The notes beneath the pieces were generated by a model. That model saw only the letters and a list, made by a program, of their open reading frames with translations. It was not told where the DNA came from and searched no databases. From positions 1-64,000 of the forward strand of contig CAZUCE010000013.1 of the NCBI GenBank assembly GCA_964619265.1: a stretch of 64,000 nucleotides of DNA. Direction: 5' to 3'. The stretch is from CAZUCE01 sp964619265 (lineage in GTDB: Bacteria; Planctomycetota; UBA1135; GCA-002686595). This document shows positions 1 to 7,952 of this stretch, piece after piece. How positions within the stretch are numbered: the stretch's first letter is position 1; each line of letters begins with the position of its first letter. The position numbers were made by a program, and so were the translations under genes.

Positions 1-73
1 CCCCCCCTGCGATCAAGCCCCCCCGAGGCAAGAACCAGGCGGCCTTCAATGCCCCCCCAGCCGCTGACCGCGC
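1..73. other. Window edge, no gene seen
   Basis: C-rich sequence downstream of the MBOAT stop codon. I see no coding sequence and no hairpin with a T-tract here. Confidence 0.5.
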
Positions 74-1537
74 CTAGAACTGGAAATAGATGTAAGGCGT
101 GTCGCCAACCACCAAGACGGCGACCGCGCCGGCGGCGATTCCGGTGACCAAGCCCGCCACCGGGGTCGGCACCTTGAGCAGCGCTTGGTGCACGGCCTCC
201 GTGATCGCCTTCGGCCAGAAGTGGGTGAGCGCTCCGCCGGCCAGGGCCGCGAAGCCCCACAGACCGATTTCGCCCATGCCGGTGTCCCCGAAGCTGGTCA
301 GCATTCCGGTCAGCTCTTCCCAGCTGCGCGCCCGGATGAACAAGCAAGAGAACACGACGAAGTGAAAAGTCGCAGCCCAGGAGATCAAGGACCGGCCGGT
401 GGTCGTGGCGTACTCCTGACCACCGCGCAGGCGCTCGAAGAAGCGCTCTCCGATCATGACCAACCCCTGCAGAAGCCCGTAGAGCACCCACAGAATGCTC
501 GCGCCGTGCCACACCCCGATCACCAGCATGGTCACCAGCAGGTTGCGTGCAACACGGAGCTCGCCGCCCCGGGAGCCGCCCAGGGGAAAGTAGATGTAAT
601 CGCGAACCCAGGAGGAAAGAGAGATGTGCCAGCGGCGCCAGAATTCGCGGATCGAACGCGAACGATAGGGCAGCTCGAAGTTCTCAGGCAGGTCGAATCC
701 GAGCAGCTTGGCCGCGCCGATGGCGATGTCCGAATAGCCCGAGAAGTCGAAGTAGATCTGGAACGCGAAGGCGTACAGACACAGGAGGTGCACCATGAGG
801 GTGTAATCCTCCGGAGCCGCATAGACCGGGTCGACCAGGTAGCTCCCGAGGATGTCGGCGATCGCGACTTTCTTGAGTAGGCCGGTGCTCATTCGCCACA
901 GGCCTTCGTGGAGCCGCTCGCGGTTGAAGCGCGGACGCAGTTCGAGCTGGGGCAGAAAGTCCGCGGCGCGCACGATCGGGCCCGCGACGAGCTGCGGGAA
1001 GAACGCCACGAACAGCGCGAAATCCCGCAGGTTGCGAGCCGGAGCCAGCTTCCCGCGGTAGATATCGATCGTGTAGGAGAGCGTCTGGAACGTGTAGAAG
1101 CTGATTCCAACGGGAACCAGGATGTTCACACCGCCGCCGTCGAGCAGCCACTCGGGGACCACGCTGGTGCGGGTCCCCCACAGATCGAACCCGAGCCCCA
1201 GGGCATCGGAGCCTGCTTGCAGGCTGCGCACCAGCCAGTCGGTGTACTTGAAGAACCCGAGGACGCCCAGGTTGCCGAACAGGCTGAGCAGCAAGAAGTT
1301 GCGGCTCGCCGATTTGTTGCCCGCCTGATGCGCCTCGTAGATCCGTCTTCCGCAGAAGAAGTCCAGGAACGTCGAGAACAGAATCAGCGACAGGTACCAC
1401 AACTCGTAACTGCCGTAGAAAAACAGCGACGCCGCGATCAGCAGAAACGTGCGGTTGCGGCGCGAGTTCGAGAGCCACCAAAACAGCGGCAACACGATCG
1501 CGAGGAACGTGAGGAATCCGACCGAGTGGAAATTCAC
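74..1537 (-). CDS. MBOAT family membrane O-acyltransferase (AlgI-like)
   Basis: Polytopic inner-membrane protein of 487 residues that should move an acyl group onto a hydroxyl of an exported glycan or lipid. The family signatures are present: YSDIAIGAAKLLGF, FWRRWHISLSSWVRDY near residue 300, and GVWHGASILWVLYG with the presumed catalytic His near residue 343. I start it at GTG 1537 because the protein then opens with NFHSVGFLTFL, as AlgI/DltB relatives do. That GTG overlaps the stop of the SGNH gene as GTGA, which suggests translational coupling. An in-frame ATG at 1765 would add 76 low-complexity residues inside the upstream gene and is unlikely. AlgI-type proteins normally work with an SGNH/AlgJ partner, which is the adjacent gene. 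The acyl donor and acceptor are unknown. Confidence 0.92.
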   Translation of the reverse strand: MNFHSVGFLTFLAIVLPLFWWLSNSRRNRTFLLIAASLFFYGSYELWYLSLILFSTFLDFFCGRRIYEAHQAGNKSASRNFLLLSLFGNLGVLGFFKYTDWLVRSLQAGSDALGLGFDLWGTRTSVVPEWLLDGGGVNILVPVGISFYTFQTLSYTIDIYRGKLAPARNLRDFALFVAFFPQLVAGPIVRAADFLPQLELRPRFNRERLHEGLWRMSTGLLKKVAIADILGSYLVDPVYAAPEDYTLMVHLLCLYAFAFQIYFDFSGYSDIAIGAAKLLGFDLPENFELPYRSRSIREFWRRWHISLSSWVRDYIYFPLGGSRGGELRVARNLLVTMLVIGVWHGASILWVLYGLLQGLVMIGERFFERLRGGQEYATTTGRSLISWAATFHFVVFSCLFIRARSWEELTGMLTSFGDTGMGEIGLWGFAALAGGALTHFWPKAITEAVHQALLKVPTPVAGLVTGIAAGAVAVLVVGDTPYIYFQF

Positions 1538-2811
1538 GGGGTGGTCTCCTCGGGGTTTTCGAAGGGCACCTCCCCGAACGGGCGCGTGCGCGGATTGGCG
1601 GAGCGGCGCGCCGCGAGGCTCTCCAGCAATCCCTCTTCGCGCATGCGGCGAGCGAGGCCCCGGGCAAACACCTGGTGGCCAGGTTCGGACCAGTGGAAGT
1701 TGTCCTTCATGATATAGCTCTTGCGCGAGGTCCCCATCCGGGAGACTTCCTCGTAGAAGTTCCACACCTGAAGGCCGTGTTCTTCCAGACGGCGCTGCAG
1801 CTCGCGGCTTGGCTCCTCGCGCGGTGTACCGATCGGCGGCGCGCCCTGGGCCTGGTTGTTTCGAACGAATCCCTGCCAGGCCAGCTCCGAGTCTTGCTCG
1901 ATGTCAGGGAAGACCAAGGCGCGAAGCTCAATACCGCGCCGGTCGCAGGTTTCGGCTAGCGCCTCAAACTCCAGCAGCGTGCGTTCCACCGACTCGGCGA
2001 TCGAGGCGGACATCGGCGACGTGGTAAGCCGCCACATGGCGATTTCGGCCCCCCGCTCGTTGCCCACGTCCACATTGGCTCGCAGGCGGCGATAGATGCC
2101 GGAGTAGGCGTTGCCCAGGCGGTGAATCCAGATCGCGGGACCTTGAAGCAGCTCCGGCAAGCCCTCGACCACATCCGCGGGCACCAGGTTCTCCGGATCG
2201 TCGCCGATCTGGACCCAATTCAGCGCGGACGAATTGTCGACCATCATCTGCCGGCCCGGCGACACCAGCACGAACACCAGATCCGGCTCGAGTGCGTCTA
2301 GAAAGAGCCGCGCGCGACGGGCGGCCTGGAGACCCGAATACCCCATGACCCCGCCGTTCAGCACGCGCACGTCCGACTCTTCGAGCTGCTGTTCCAGCTG
2401 GTAGTTCCAGCACCAAGGCTGCATTCCACCACCGGCCCCGAAGACGCGCGAAGCGCCGAATCCGGCGATCCGCAGCTCGGCCGGCGAAGCCGTCTGTGGA
2501 ATTTCATCGTTGCGTAGACCGAAGCGATCCAAGCGGGTTTCGAACTCAGGGTTCTCGAAGAACGGCTTGTTGGTCCAGCCCAGTCCCTGGACCTGCATGA
2601 TCGCACCCGTTCCGCCGTCGGCGCCCTGGCTCGCATCCACGGCGAGGATTGCGCGGTCGACCACGGCCATCCCAACCAACACACCCAGCAGGGTCAGCGC
2701 CAGACGCGCGAGGATTGGCCCAGGCCGAATCGGATCGGCGCGCGTGAGAGCGTCCTCTTCCTCAGAAGGAATCGTGGGCAGGTCCGGCTTAGCTTTCGTC
2801 TCGGCGCTCAT
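1534..2811 (-). CDS. SGNH hydrolase-like (AlgJ/AlgX-type) membrane-anchored protein
   Basis: 425 residues with one membrane segment around residues 30-52 and a periplasmic SGNH domain. Block I appears as FGASRVFG near residue 120, with Ser inside GAS where the family has GDS. The C-terminal catalytic dyad is visible as DNFHWSEPGH near residue 367 (D-x-x-H). This is the arrangement of acetyl or acyl transferases and esterases that partner with MBOAT proteins in exopolysaccharide modification. It overlaps the upstream oxidoreductase gene by ATGA and the downstream MBOAT gene by GTGA, so the three are very probably co-translated. Specific activity is not predictable. It could be a transferase rather than a hydrolase. 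Confidence 0.82.
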   Translation of the reverse strand: MSAETKAKPDLPTIPSEEEDALTRADPIRPGPILARLALTLLGVLVGMAVVDRAILAVDASQGADGGTGAIMQVQGLGWTNKPFFENPEFETRLDRFGLRNDEIPQTASPAELRIAGFGASRVFGAGGGMQPWCWNYQLEQQLEESDVRVLNGGVMGYSGLQAARRARLFLDALEPDLVFVLVSPGRQMMVDNSSALNWVQIGDDPENLVPADVVEGLPELLQGPAIWIHRLGNAYSGIYRRLRANVDVGNERGAEIAMWRLTTSPMSASIAESVERTLLEFEALAETCDRRGIELRALVFPDIEQDSELAWQGFVRNNQAQGAPPIGTPREEPSRELQRRLEEHGLQVWNFYEEVSRMGTSRKSYIMKDNFHWSEPGHQVFARGLARRMREEGLLESLAARRSANPRTRPFGEVPFENPEETTP

Positions 2812-3821
2812 GATCGTTCAGGAACCAGGACCACCTTCCCGGTGGTCTGGCGGGCTTCGATGGCGGCCTGGGCGCGACCGGCTTCGGCCAGTTCGAAGGT
2901 CTGCCCCACGTGGGGCACCAGCTTGTGCTTTTCGGCCACCGCGACCAAGCGCGCCCACACATCTGAGCGACCCGGGAAGTTCAGGTTCTCGACGTTCAAA
3001 CCGAACAGCCCCAGCGACCGGTGGAACAGACTCAATGGATGCAGGCGCGCGACCGCATTTGCGTAGTCGTCCGACACCGAAGAGAAGCCGATCAAAACCA
3101 GCCTCCCCATGGGCCCGAGCGACTTCACGCTGCGGTCGAACACATCGCCCCCCACGGACTCCAGACAATAGCCCACGCCGGCTCCGCCGGTCGCCTCGCG
3201 GACGACCTCAGCGAAGTCCGACTGGCGGTAGTTCACGGCGTGGTCCACGCCGAGCGATTCGAGCAGCGCGCACTTTTGGTCGCTGCCGGCGGTTCCGAAG
3301 ATCGGCCCAAGCCCGCGGGCCTTGGCCAAGGCCACCGCCGCGGTGCCGGTTCCCCCCGCGGCAGCCTGGATCAAAGCTCCTTCGCCGGCCCGCGCGCGGG
3401 CCAGCTCTTCCTGGGCGTACCAAGCGGTCGCGAACGAGATGGCAAAGGCCGCGCCCTGGACGGCCGACAGATGAGCCGGCTTGGCAAGCACCTCCGGAGG
3501 GCGAGCCGCGACCAGCTCGGCCCAACAGCCGCCGCCGAAGCGAATCACGATCACCGAATCGCCTTCGGCGAAACCTCCGGCGTTCGGCTTCGGAGCTTCC
3601 GGACCGACAGCCAGGACGGTGCCGCAGACCTCCTTGCCGATTTCGTAGGGCAGCTTCTGATCCTTGCGATATTTGCCGCGTCGTTCGACGATCTCCGCGA
3701 AGTTGAGGCCAGCGGCCTCGACGCGAATCAGATAGCCGTCCGAGGGAAGCTCGGGCTCGGGAACTTCCCGTTCCACGAGCCCTTCCGGGCCGCCGAAGGC
3801 CTCGAGCACGATCTTGCGCAT
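2808..3821 (-). CDS. Zinc-independent MDR oxidoreductase (quinone oxidoreductase / VAT-1-like)
   Basis: 337 residues, the usual length of the medium-chain dehydrogenase/reductase family. The N-terminal GroES-like half carries EAAGLNFAEIVERRGKY and GKEVCGTVLAVG. The nucleotide-binding half has AAAGGTGTAAVALAKARG around residues 150-168 and GRLVLIGFSS. No cluster of structural-zinc cysteines is visible, which favours the quinone-oxidoreductase/VAT-1 branch using NADPH. Some members act as enoyl reductases. Because it sits 23 bp after a KAS III gene and overlaps an acyl-transfer gene, a role in making or trimming an acyl chain is plausible, but this is inference. Confidence 0.85.
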   Translation of the reverse strand: MRKIVLEAFGGPEGLVEREVPEPELPSDGYLIRVEAAGLNFAEIVERRGKYRKDQKLPYEIGKEVCGTVLAVGPEAPKPNAGGFAEGDSVIVIRFGGGCWAELVAARPPEVLAKPAHLSAVQGAAFAISFATAWYAQEELARARAGEGALIQAAAGGTGTAAVALAKARGLGPIFGTAGSDQKCALLESLGVDHAVNYRQSDFAEVVREATGGAGVGYCLESVGGDVFDRSVKSLGPMGRLVLIGFSSVSDDYANAVARLHPLSLFHRSLGLFGLNVENLNFPGRSDVWARLVAVAEKHKLVPHVGQTFELAEAGRAQAAIEARQTTGKVVLVPERS

Positions 3822-3844
3822 GGTGAGGCTCGCGCGAAGGAGCC

Positions 3845-4792
3845 CTAGGCGATCCAGCGCAAAAGCGCGCTGCCGGTCGTGAAGCCCGAGCCGAAGACCG
3901 TCAACAGGAACAGGTCCCCGTCTTTGAGGGAATCGCGGTGCTCTTCGAGCCTCGAGGTGAACGCGGTGATCACACCGGCCGCGCCCTGGTTGCCACAGGT
4001 CGCGACGTTGTGCCAGTGCTGTTCGGGACGGATGCCCACGGCCTCCCCCACGATCTCGAGCACGCGCAGGTTGGCCTGGTGACCACAGAAAGCCCGTAGG
4101 TCGCCGGGCGAGATGCCGTGCTTGCCCAGCATCTCTTTGGACATCTTCTCGAAGCTCTTGAGCGCGTACTCCTTGACGCGCCGTCCGTCCTGCCAGAAGA
4201 ACCCGCCGACAGGCGTCGTCACGTACTCGGCACCTTCGTTGACGTTCTCCATCGAGACGTCGACCACTTCAAAGCCGCCGTTCGTCGGCTTCTCGTTCGA
4301 GAGCAACACAGTCGCGGCGCTGTCGCCGAAGAAAATGCAGGTCGCGCGATCGTCGTAGTCGGTGACCCGCGTGTATTTCTCGGCGGTGGTCAGGGCCACG
4401 CGCGAATAGCCCATGGTCGCCATCAGCCCGCGCGCCGTCGCTAGGCCATAGACGAAGCCTGAACAGGCGGCATTCACATCGAACGAAACCGGATCGATGC
4501 CCAATTTCTTGCCGATGTAGCTAGCCGTGGCCGGAATCAGGCTGTCCGGCGTGCTGGTCGCGCAGATCAGCAAATCCAGATCATCCGGTCGCCAGGCCGA
4601 GCGCTGGAGCGCGTGGGTCGTGGCTGCGGCACCGAGATCACTGGTGTTCCAGTCCTCGGGGGCCCGGCGGCGCTCGATCATCCCGGTGTGGGAGACGATC
4701 CAATCTTCGGTCGTCTCCACACGCTGGATCAGATCCTTGTTGGAGATGACGTCTTCGGGGACGTGGAAACCGGTCGCGTGGATGTAGGTCAT
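3845..4792 (-). CDS. fabH: 3-oxoacyl-ACP synthase III (KAS III, FabH family)
   Basis: 315 residues, standard length for KAS III, which condenses an acyl-CoA with malonyl-ACP in the cytoplasm. The catalytic triad is intact: Cys110 in NAACSGFVYG, His238 in CGHQANLRV and Asn268 in CGNQGAAG. The His motif reads GHQAN rather than the commoner PHQAN, and the Asn motif GNQGAAG rather than GNTSAAS, so it may be a FabH-like enzyme of secondary metabolism rather than the housekeeping one. No other fatty-acid genes (fabD, acpP, fabG) are nearby. It is the first gene of the minus-strand unit ending in the MBOAT gene, which points to a dedicated acyl chain. Confidence 0.9.
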   Translation of the reverse strand: MTYIHATGFHVPEDVISNKDLIQRVETTEDWIVSHTGMIERRRAPEDWNTSDLGAAATTHALQRSAWRPDDLDLLICATSTPDSLIPATASYIGKKLGIDPVSFDVNAACSGFVYGLATARGLMATMGYSRVALTTAEKYTRVTDYDDRATCIFFGDSAATVLLSNEKPTNGGFEVVDVSMENVNEGAEYVTTPVGGFFWQDGRRVKEYALKSFEKMSKEMLGKHGISPGDLRAFCGHQANLRVLEIVGEAVGIRPEQHWHNVATCGNQGAAGVITAFTSRLEEHRDSLKDGDLFLLTVFGSGFTTGSALLRWIA

Positions 4793-4880
4793 CGGGGGGG
4801 GCGGGCGGCCGAACTATACCCCGCCCGGGGGAAGGAGCTCTCCGGCGGTGAGGGGTCGCCGCGAGCGGAGCCCCCAAGCG

Positions 4881-6410
4881 TCAGGGAAGTCCCAGGGCGT
4901 AGACCCGGCCCTGCTCGGTGGCGGGATGGGCGGGCCAGGCCAAAGCTCCGGCCCACAGGACACCCGAATCGTCGACCGCGAGCGAGCACCCCAGGTGATC
5001 GCGGCTGCCCTCGGCCAAAATCCTCCTGCTCAGCGCAGCTGACTGGTCCCCACCCGCCCAAGCCGGTTGGAGGTCCCAGACCGTGACGCTTCCCAGGCGG
5101 AAATCGAGCGGACCTGGGTCCGCAGCACCCGGATCTCGATGAGCATCGGGAGTCCCAATCGCGAGCTGCCCCGAAGGGAGCCAGGCCAGTGCCCAGCCGA
5201 AGCGCGTCGCCGGCGCCTCTGAACGAATCGTCCCCAGCTCGATCCCCGAATCCGCCGGGTTCACCACGCGAACGAAACCTGCCCCGGGCGCGCCGATCGC
5301 AAGTGCGGCAACTCCGTTCGCCAACGGATCGCCGGCCAGGGTGTGACCGAATCGTCCACCCGGTTCCCGGCCGATCAGAGTGTTTCGTTCCCCGTCCTCC
5401 AGGAGCAACACGTAGCCACCCGCAGCCTCGGTGGGTCCGATCCAGAGATTTTCGGGGCGCTTCCAGTGAGCCTGCTCCGCACCGATCGCAATCCAAGCTC
5501 CAGGTGCGCCCAACCCGCTCGCCAGCGCGCAACCCAAAGCGTCGAGCGGTTCCCCGCGCGCGATCGAGACGGCCGCCAACTCCGGGTGATGAACCGGCAG
5601 CCGTGCGCCAGCCGAGAGCTTCTCCAGCGCGCCGCCCGGAATTCGCCAAACCTCCCCACCGAACGAAGCGCCTCCCTCTTGGGGTGTCGCCAAGCAACCG
5701 GGCTCTCCCACCAGAAGATCAGGCGCCGAGGGGCTGCTTGCTGAAACTTCGGCCAGTGCGAATCCGAAGCGCCCGCCCACGCGGGGCCCGTCGATCCGCC
5801 AGCTCGCGCGAGACACATCGACGATCGCTCCAAACGTCGCCTCGCGGAAACTCTCGAGCTCGAACCCATACACCGCGCCGCGCTCGGAGCCTCGCCCGGT
5901 CTGCCCCTGTTCTCCGTCGCTGCGCGGGGCTCCCACCACCAACCACGGGTCCGCTCCTGGGCGCGGCAGCACGGCGATCGAAAACCCAAAGCCATCGCCG
6001 GGCTCGCCAGCAATCAGTAGATCGGCACGCCGGGCCGGCAGTTTGGGATTCGCCGCAGCGCTCGGATCGATTCGAAACAGCCCGACGCGGGTGATCGCGG
6101 GCGAGGGCATGCGCGCCATCCCGTCCCACTTCACCCCCCCGCCGACCGGCAGGACGATCCCGCCGGGGCTCGCCGGCCAGGGCATCGGTCGACCGAGCGT
6201 ATGACCAAAATGATCGTTTTGCGCTTCGTCCGGCCCTTGGAGGATCGCGCGGCAGGCCTCGGTCACCGGGACCGAGTCCACGCTGGCTGTCCTCGGGACT
6301 GGGTCAACCCCGCTGGAGCAACCGGCCAAGCCGCCCGCGGCACCCAAGCCGAGCGCTGCCATTCGTCTCCACAGTCCTTGCCCCCAAGCGATTCGGCTCA
6401 TGTCCTGCAT
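4881..6410 (-). CDS. Lipoprotein with FG-GAP-like beta-propeller repeats
   Basis: 509 residues. The N-terminus has an Arg-containing n-region, a hydrophobic stretch and the lipobox LAGC with the lipid Cys at residue 31, so it should be an exported lipoprotein. The mature part repeats a pattern of R/H-FG-x-x-L-A followed by a hydrophobic strand ending in GxPG or GAP, for example GRFGFALAE, GRFGHTLAG and TRFGWALAW. This is typical of integrin-alpha-like FG-GAP propellers. Each repeat is about 60-70 residues, which fits a seven-blade propeller. Function is unknown; such proteins often mediate adhesion or binding. A second Met at residue 4 is an alternative start. It is divergent from the dCTP deaminase gene. 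Confidence 0.75.
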   Translation of the reverse strand: MQDMSRIAWGQGLWRRMAALGLGAAGGLAGCSSGVDPVPRTASVDSVPVTEACRAILQGPDEAQNDHFGHTLGRPMPWPASPGGIVLPVGGGVKWDGMARMPSPAITRVGLFRIDPSAAANPKLPARRADLLIAGEPGDGFGFSIAVLPRPGADPWLVVGAPRSDGEQGQTGRGSERGAVYGFELESFREATFGAIVDVSRASWRIDGPRVGGRFGFALAEVSASSPSAPDLLVGEPGCLATPQEGGASFGGEVWRIPGGALEKLSAGARLPVHHPELAAVSIARGEPLDALGCALASGLGAPGAWIAIGAEQAHWKRPENLWIGPTEAAGGYVLLLEDGERNTLIGREPGGRFGHTLAGDPLANGVAALAIGAPGAGFVRVVNPADSGIELGTIRSEAPATRFGWALAWLPSGQLAIGTPDAHRDPGAADPGPLDFRLGSVTVWDLQPAWAGGDQSAALSRRILAEGSRDHLGCSLAVDDSGVLWAGALAWPAHPATEQGRVYALGLP

Positions 6411-6467
6411 CTTGCCTCTTGCAAGCGCCTCCGGCGAGCCTGAGCCAGCCGGCCCCGGCAGTCCCTA

Positions 6468-6522
6468 GCGATTGTGACCGAGCGATTGTCACGGGGCGAT
6501 TGCCACGGGGCGATTGCGTCGG
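6468..6522. repeat. Tandem 14-bp direct repeats, four units
   Basis: Four head-to-tail units start at 6468, 6482, 6496 and 6510. The middle two read GCGATTGTCACGGG and GCGATTGCCACGGG. All four begin GCGATTG, and the period is exactly 14 bp. They lie between the divergent lipoprotein and dCTP deaminase genes, about 30-80 bp upstream of the deaminase start. They may be an operator array or simple slippage; the sequence alone cannot decide. Confidence 0.8.
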
Positions 6523-6548
6523 CGCAGCCCCTCGCGCAGGATGCCCCC

Positions 6549-7787
6549 ATGCCCGACCAGGCCCTGCGCACCACTCCATTCGGATCCGACCCAGGTCCAA
6601 TCGGATCCGACCCCGGCGAGCCGGCCGCCGAAAGCCGGACCGGGATCCTCGTGGACCACGAGCTGGAAGCGCTTTTCGGAAGCGTGATCCAGGTCCGCCC
6701 TTCGGCCGAGTCGATTCAGCCAGCACAGCTCCAGCCAGCCAGCCTCGACCTGCGGCTCGGCGAACGCCTCGCTTCCTTGCGCTGCGGCTTCCTTCCCGAG
6801 CGAGCCTCGGTCGAAGAACGGCTGGAAGATCTCGCCATCCACAAGGAAGAACTGGGGCCCGGCGGCGTGGTTTTGCGTCGCGGCGCGGTGTATCTGATCG
6901 AGCTCGAAGAGGAGATTGCGCTCGAGCCGGGCATGGTCGCCCGCTTCAACCCGCGCAGCACCACCGGCCGCTGCGACTTGTTCTGCCGCGTGCTGGTTCC
7001 CGGAGCCGCGCGATTCGACGAAACGCCCCCTGGCTATTCCGGAAGACTGTGGCTCGAAGTCGTGCCGCTTTCGTTCCCCGTACGACTGTCCCGGGGGGAT
7101 CGACTCGTGCAGATGCGCCTCTCCCTCGGCGAATGCGCTCTGACCTCAGACGAGCTACGCTCGGTTCACGCGCAGACCCCGCTTGTGTTTCACGATGGGA
7201 AGGCGCTGCCCGAATCTCAAGTTCGCTTTGACGACGCGGGCGCCCTTGAGCTGCGCGTTGGCTTGGAGGGTCGCGAGCCCTGCGGTTGGCGCGCCGCCGA
7301 CCACACGCCGGTCGTGCAATTCAACGGCGACGGCGTCCACGAGGCGCGCGAGTTCTTCGAACCGGTGTATTCCACGCCGCGCGGCCGGGTTCCTTCGACG
7401 ATCCTCGACCCATCCCGTTTCAGCATCTTCGCCAGCCGCGAACGCCTGCGGATTCCGCCCGGTCTCGCAGCCGAGATGCTGCCCGTCGACGTGAGCTTCG
7501 GCGAACTGCGCAACAACTACGCGGGATTCTTCGACCCCGGCTTCGGCTGGAAAACAAGCGCGGACGGATCGCTCGAACAGGACGGCACCCCGGCCGTACT
7601 AGAAGTCAGGGCCCACGACGTCCCGTTCCTCGTCGAGGACGGGCAGGTCTTTTTCCGGCTGCGGTTCTTCCACACCACGGGAGCTCCGCGCAACCTCTAC
7701 GGACAGGGACGGCCGGGTCGCTCCTACCGCGGACAAGATCTCACGCTCGCGCGGCCCTTCCAGGATCCGGGCAGCCCCCAGCCCTGA
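6549..7787 (+). CDS. dcd: 2'-deoxycytidine 5'-triphosphate deaminase, two-domain form
   Basis: 412 residues from ATG 6549, which follows a short AGGA. The protein is about twice the length of E. coli Dcd and holds two dUTPase-like folds, as in the long dCTP deaminases of alphaproteobacteria and others. The first domain carries SLDLRLGERL and NPRSTTGRCDLF near residue 130. The second carries ILDPSRFSIFASRERL and NYAGFFDPGFGW, the latter matching the conserved WxDPGF-like block of the family. Expected reaction: dCTP to dUTP plus ammonia, feeding dTMP synthesis in the cytoplasm. The first 30 residues are low complexity and include a 21-bp direct duplication (CGGATCCGACCC at 6581 and 6602), so the start could be further in. 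Confidence 0.8.
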   Translation: MPDQALRTTPFGSDPGPIGSDPGEPAAESRTGILVDHELEALFGSVIQVRPSAESIQPAQLQPASLDLRLGERLASLRCGFLPERASVEERLEDLAIHKEELGPGGVVLRRGAVYLIELEEEIALEPGMVARFNPRSTTGRCDLFCRVLVPGAARFDETPPGYSGRLWLEVVPLSFPVRLSRGDRLVQMRLSLGECALTSDELRSVHAQTPLVFHDGKALPESQVRFDDAGALELRVGLEGREPCGWRAADHTPVVQFNGDGVHEAREFFEPVYSTPRGRVPSTILDPSRFSIFASRERLRIPPGLAAEMLPVDVSFGELRNNYAGFFDPGFGWKTSADGSLEQDGTPAVLEVRAHDVPFLVEDGQVFFRLRFFHTTGAPRNLYGQGRPGRSYRGQDLTLARPFQDPGSPQP

Positions 7788-7952
7788 GCGGGTTCTCCTC
7801 AGCCCCGAGAAGGGCCCTTCCGGCGCCCAGCGGGAATCGAGCATCTGCGCAGAGGGCCTAGTTTTGGCGAGAGGAGTAGGTTTGAGGCTGGGGTTTTGAA
7901 CCCAGCTACCGCCGCGCTCCGCTACTTCCCCAATTCGCACTGCCGATCCGGA

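Noticed and set aside
1538..1765. N-terminal extension of the MBOAT protein to ATG 1765
   Set aside because: It lies wholly inside the SGNH gene and gives a Pro/Arg-rich, non-conserved leader; the GTG at 1537 with a GTGA overlap is the better start.
7850..7931. tRNA-like sequence on the minus strand, resembling the 5' part and anticodon arm of a tRNA-Leu(CAA)
   Set aside because: GGGGAAGTAGC and a TTCAAAA loop are present, but the stem around the loop is off by one base, and no T-arm (GGTTCRANNCC) or matching acceptor 3' strand follows. It is not a functional tRNA and the likeness may be chance.
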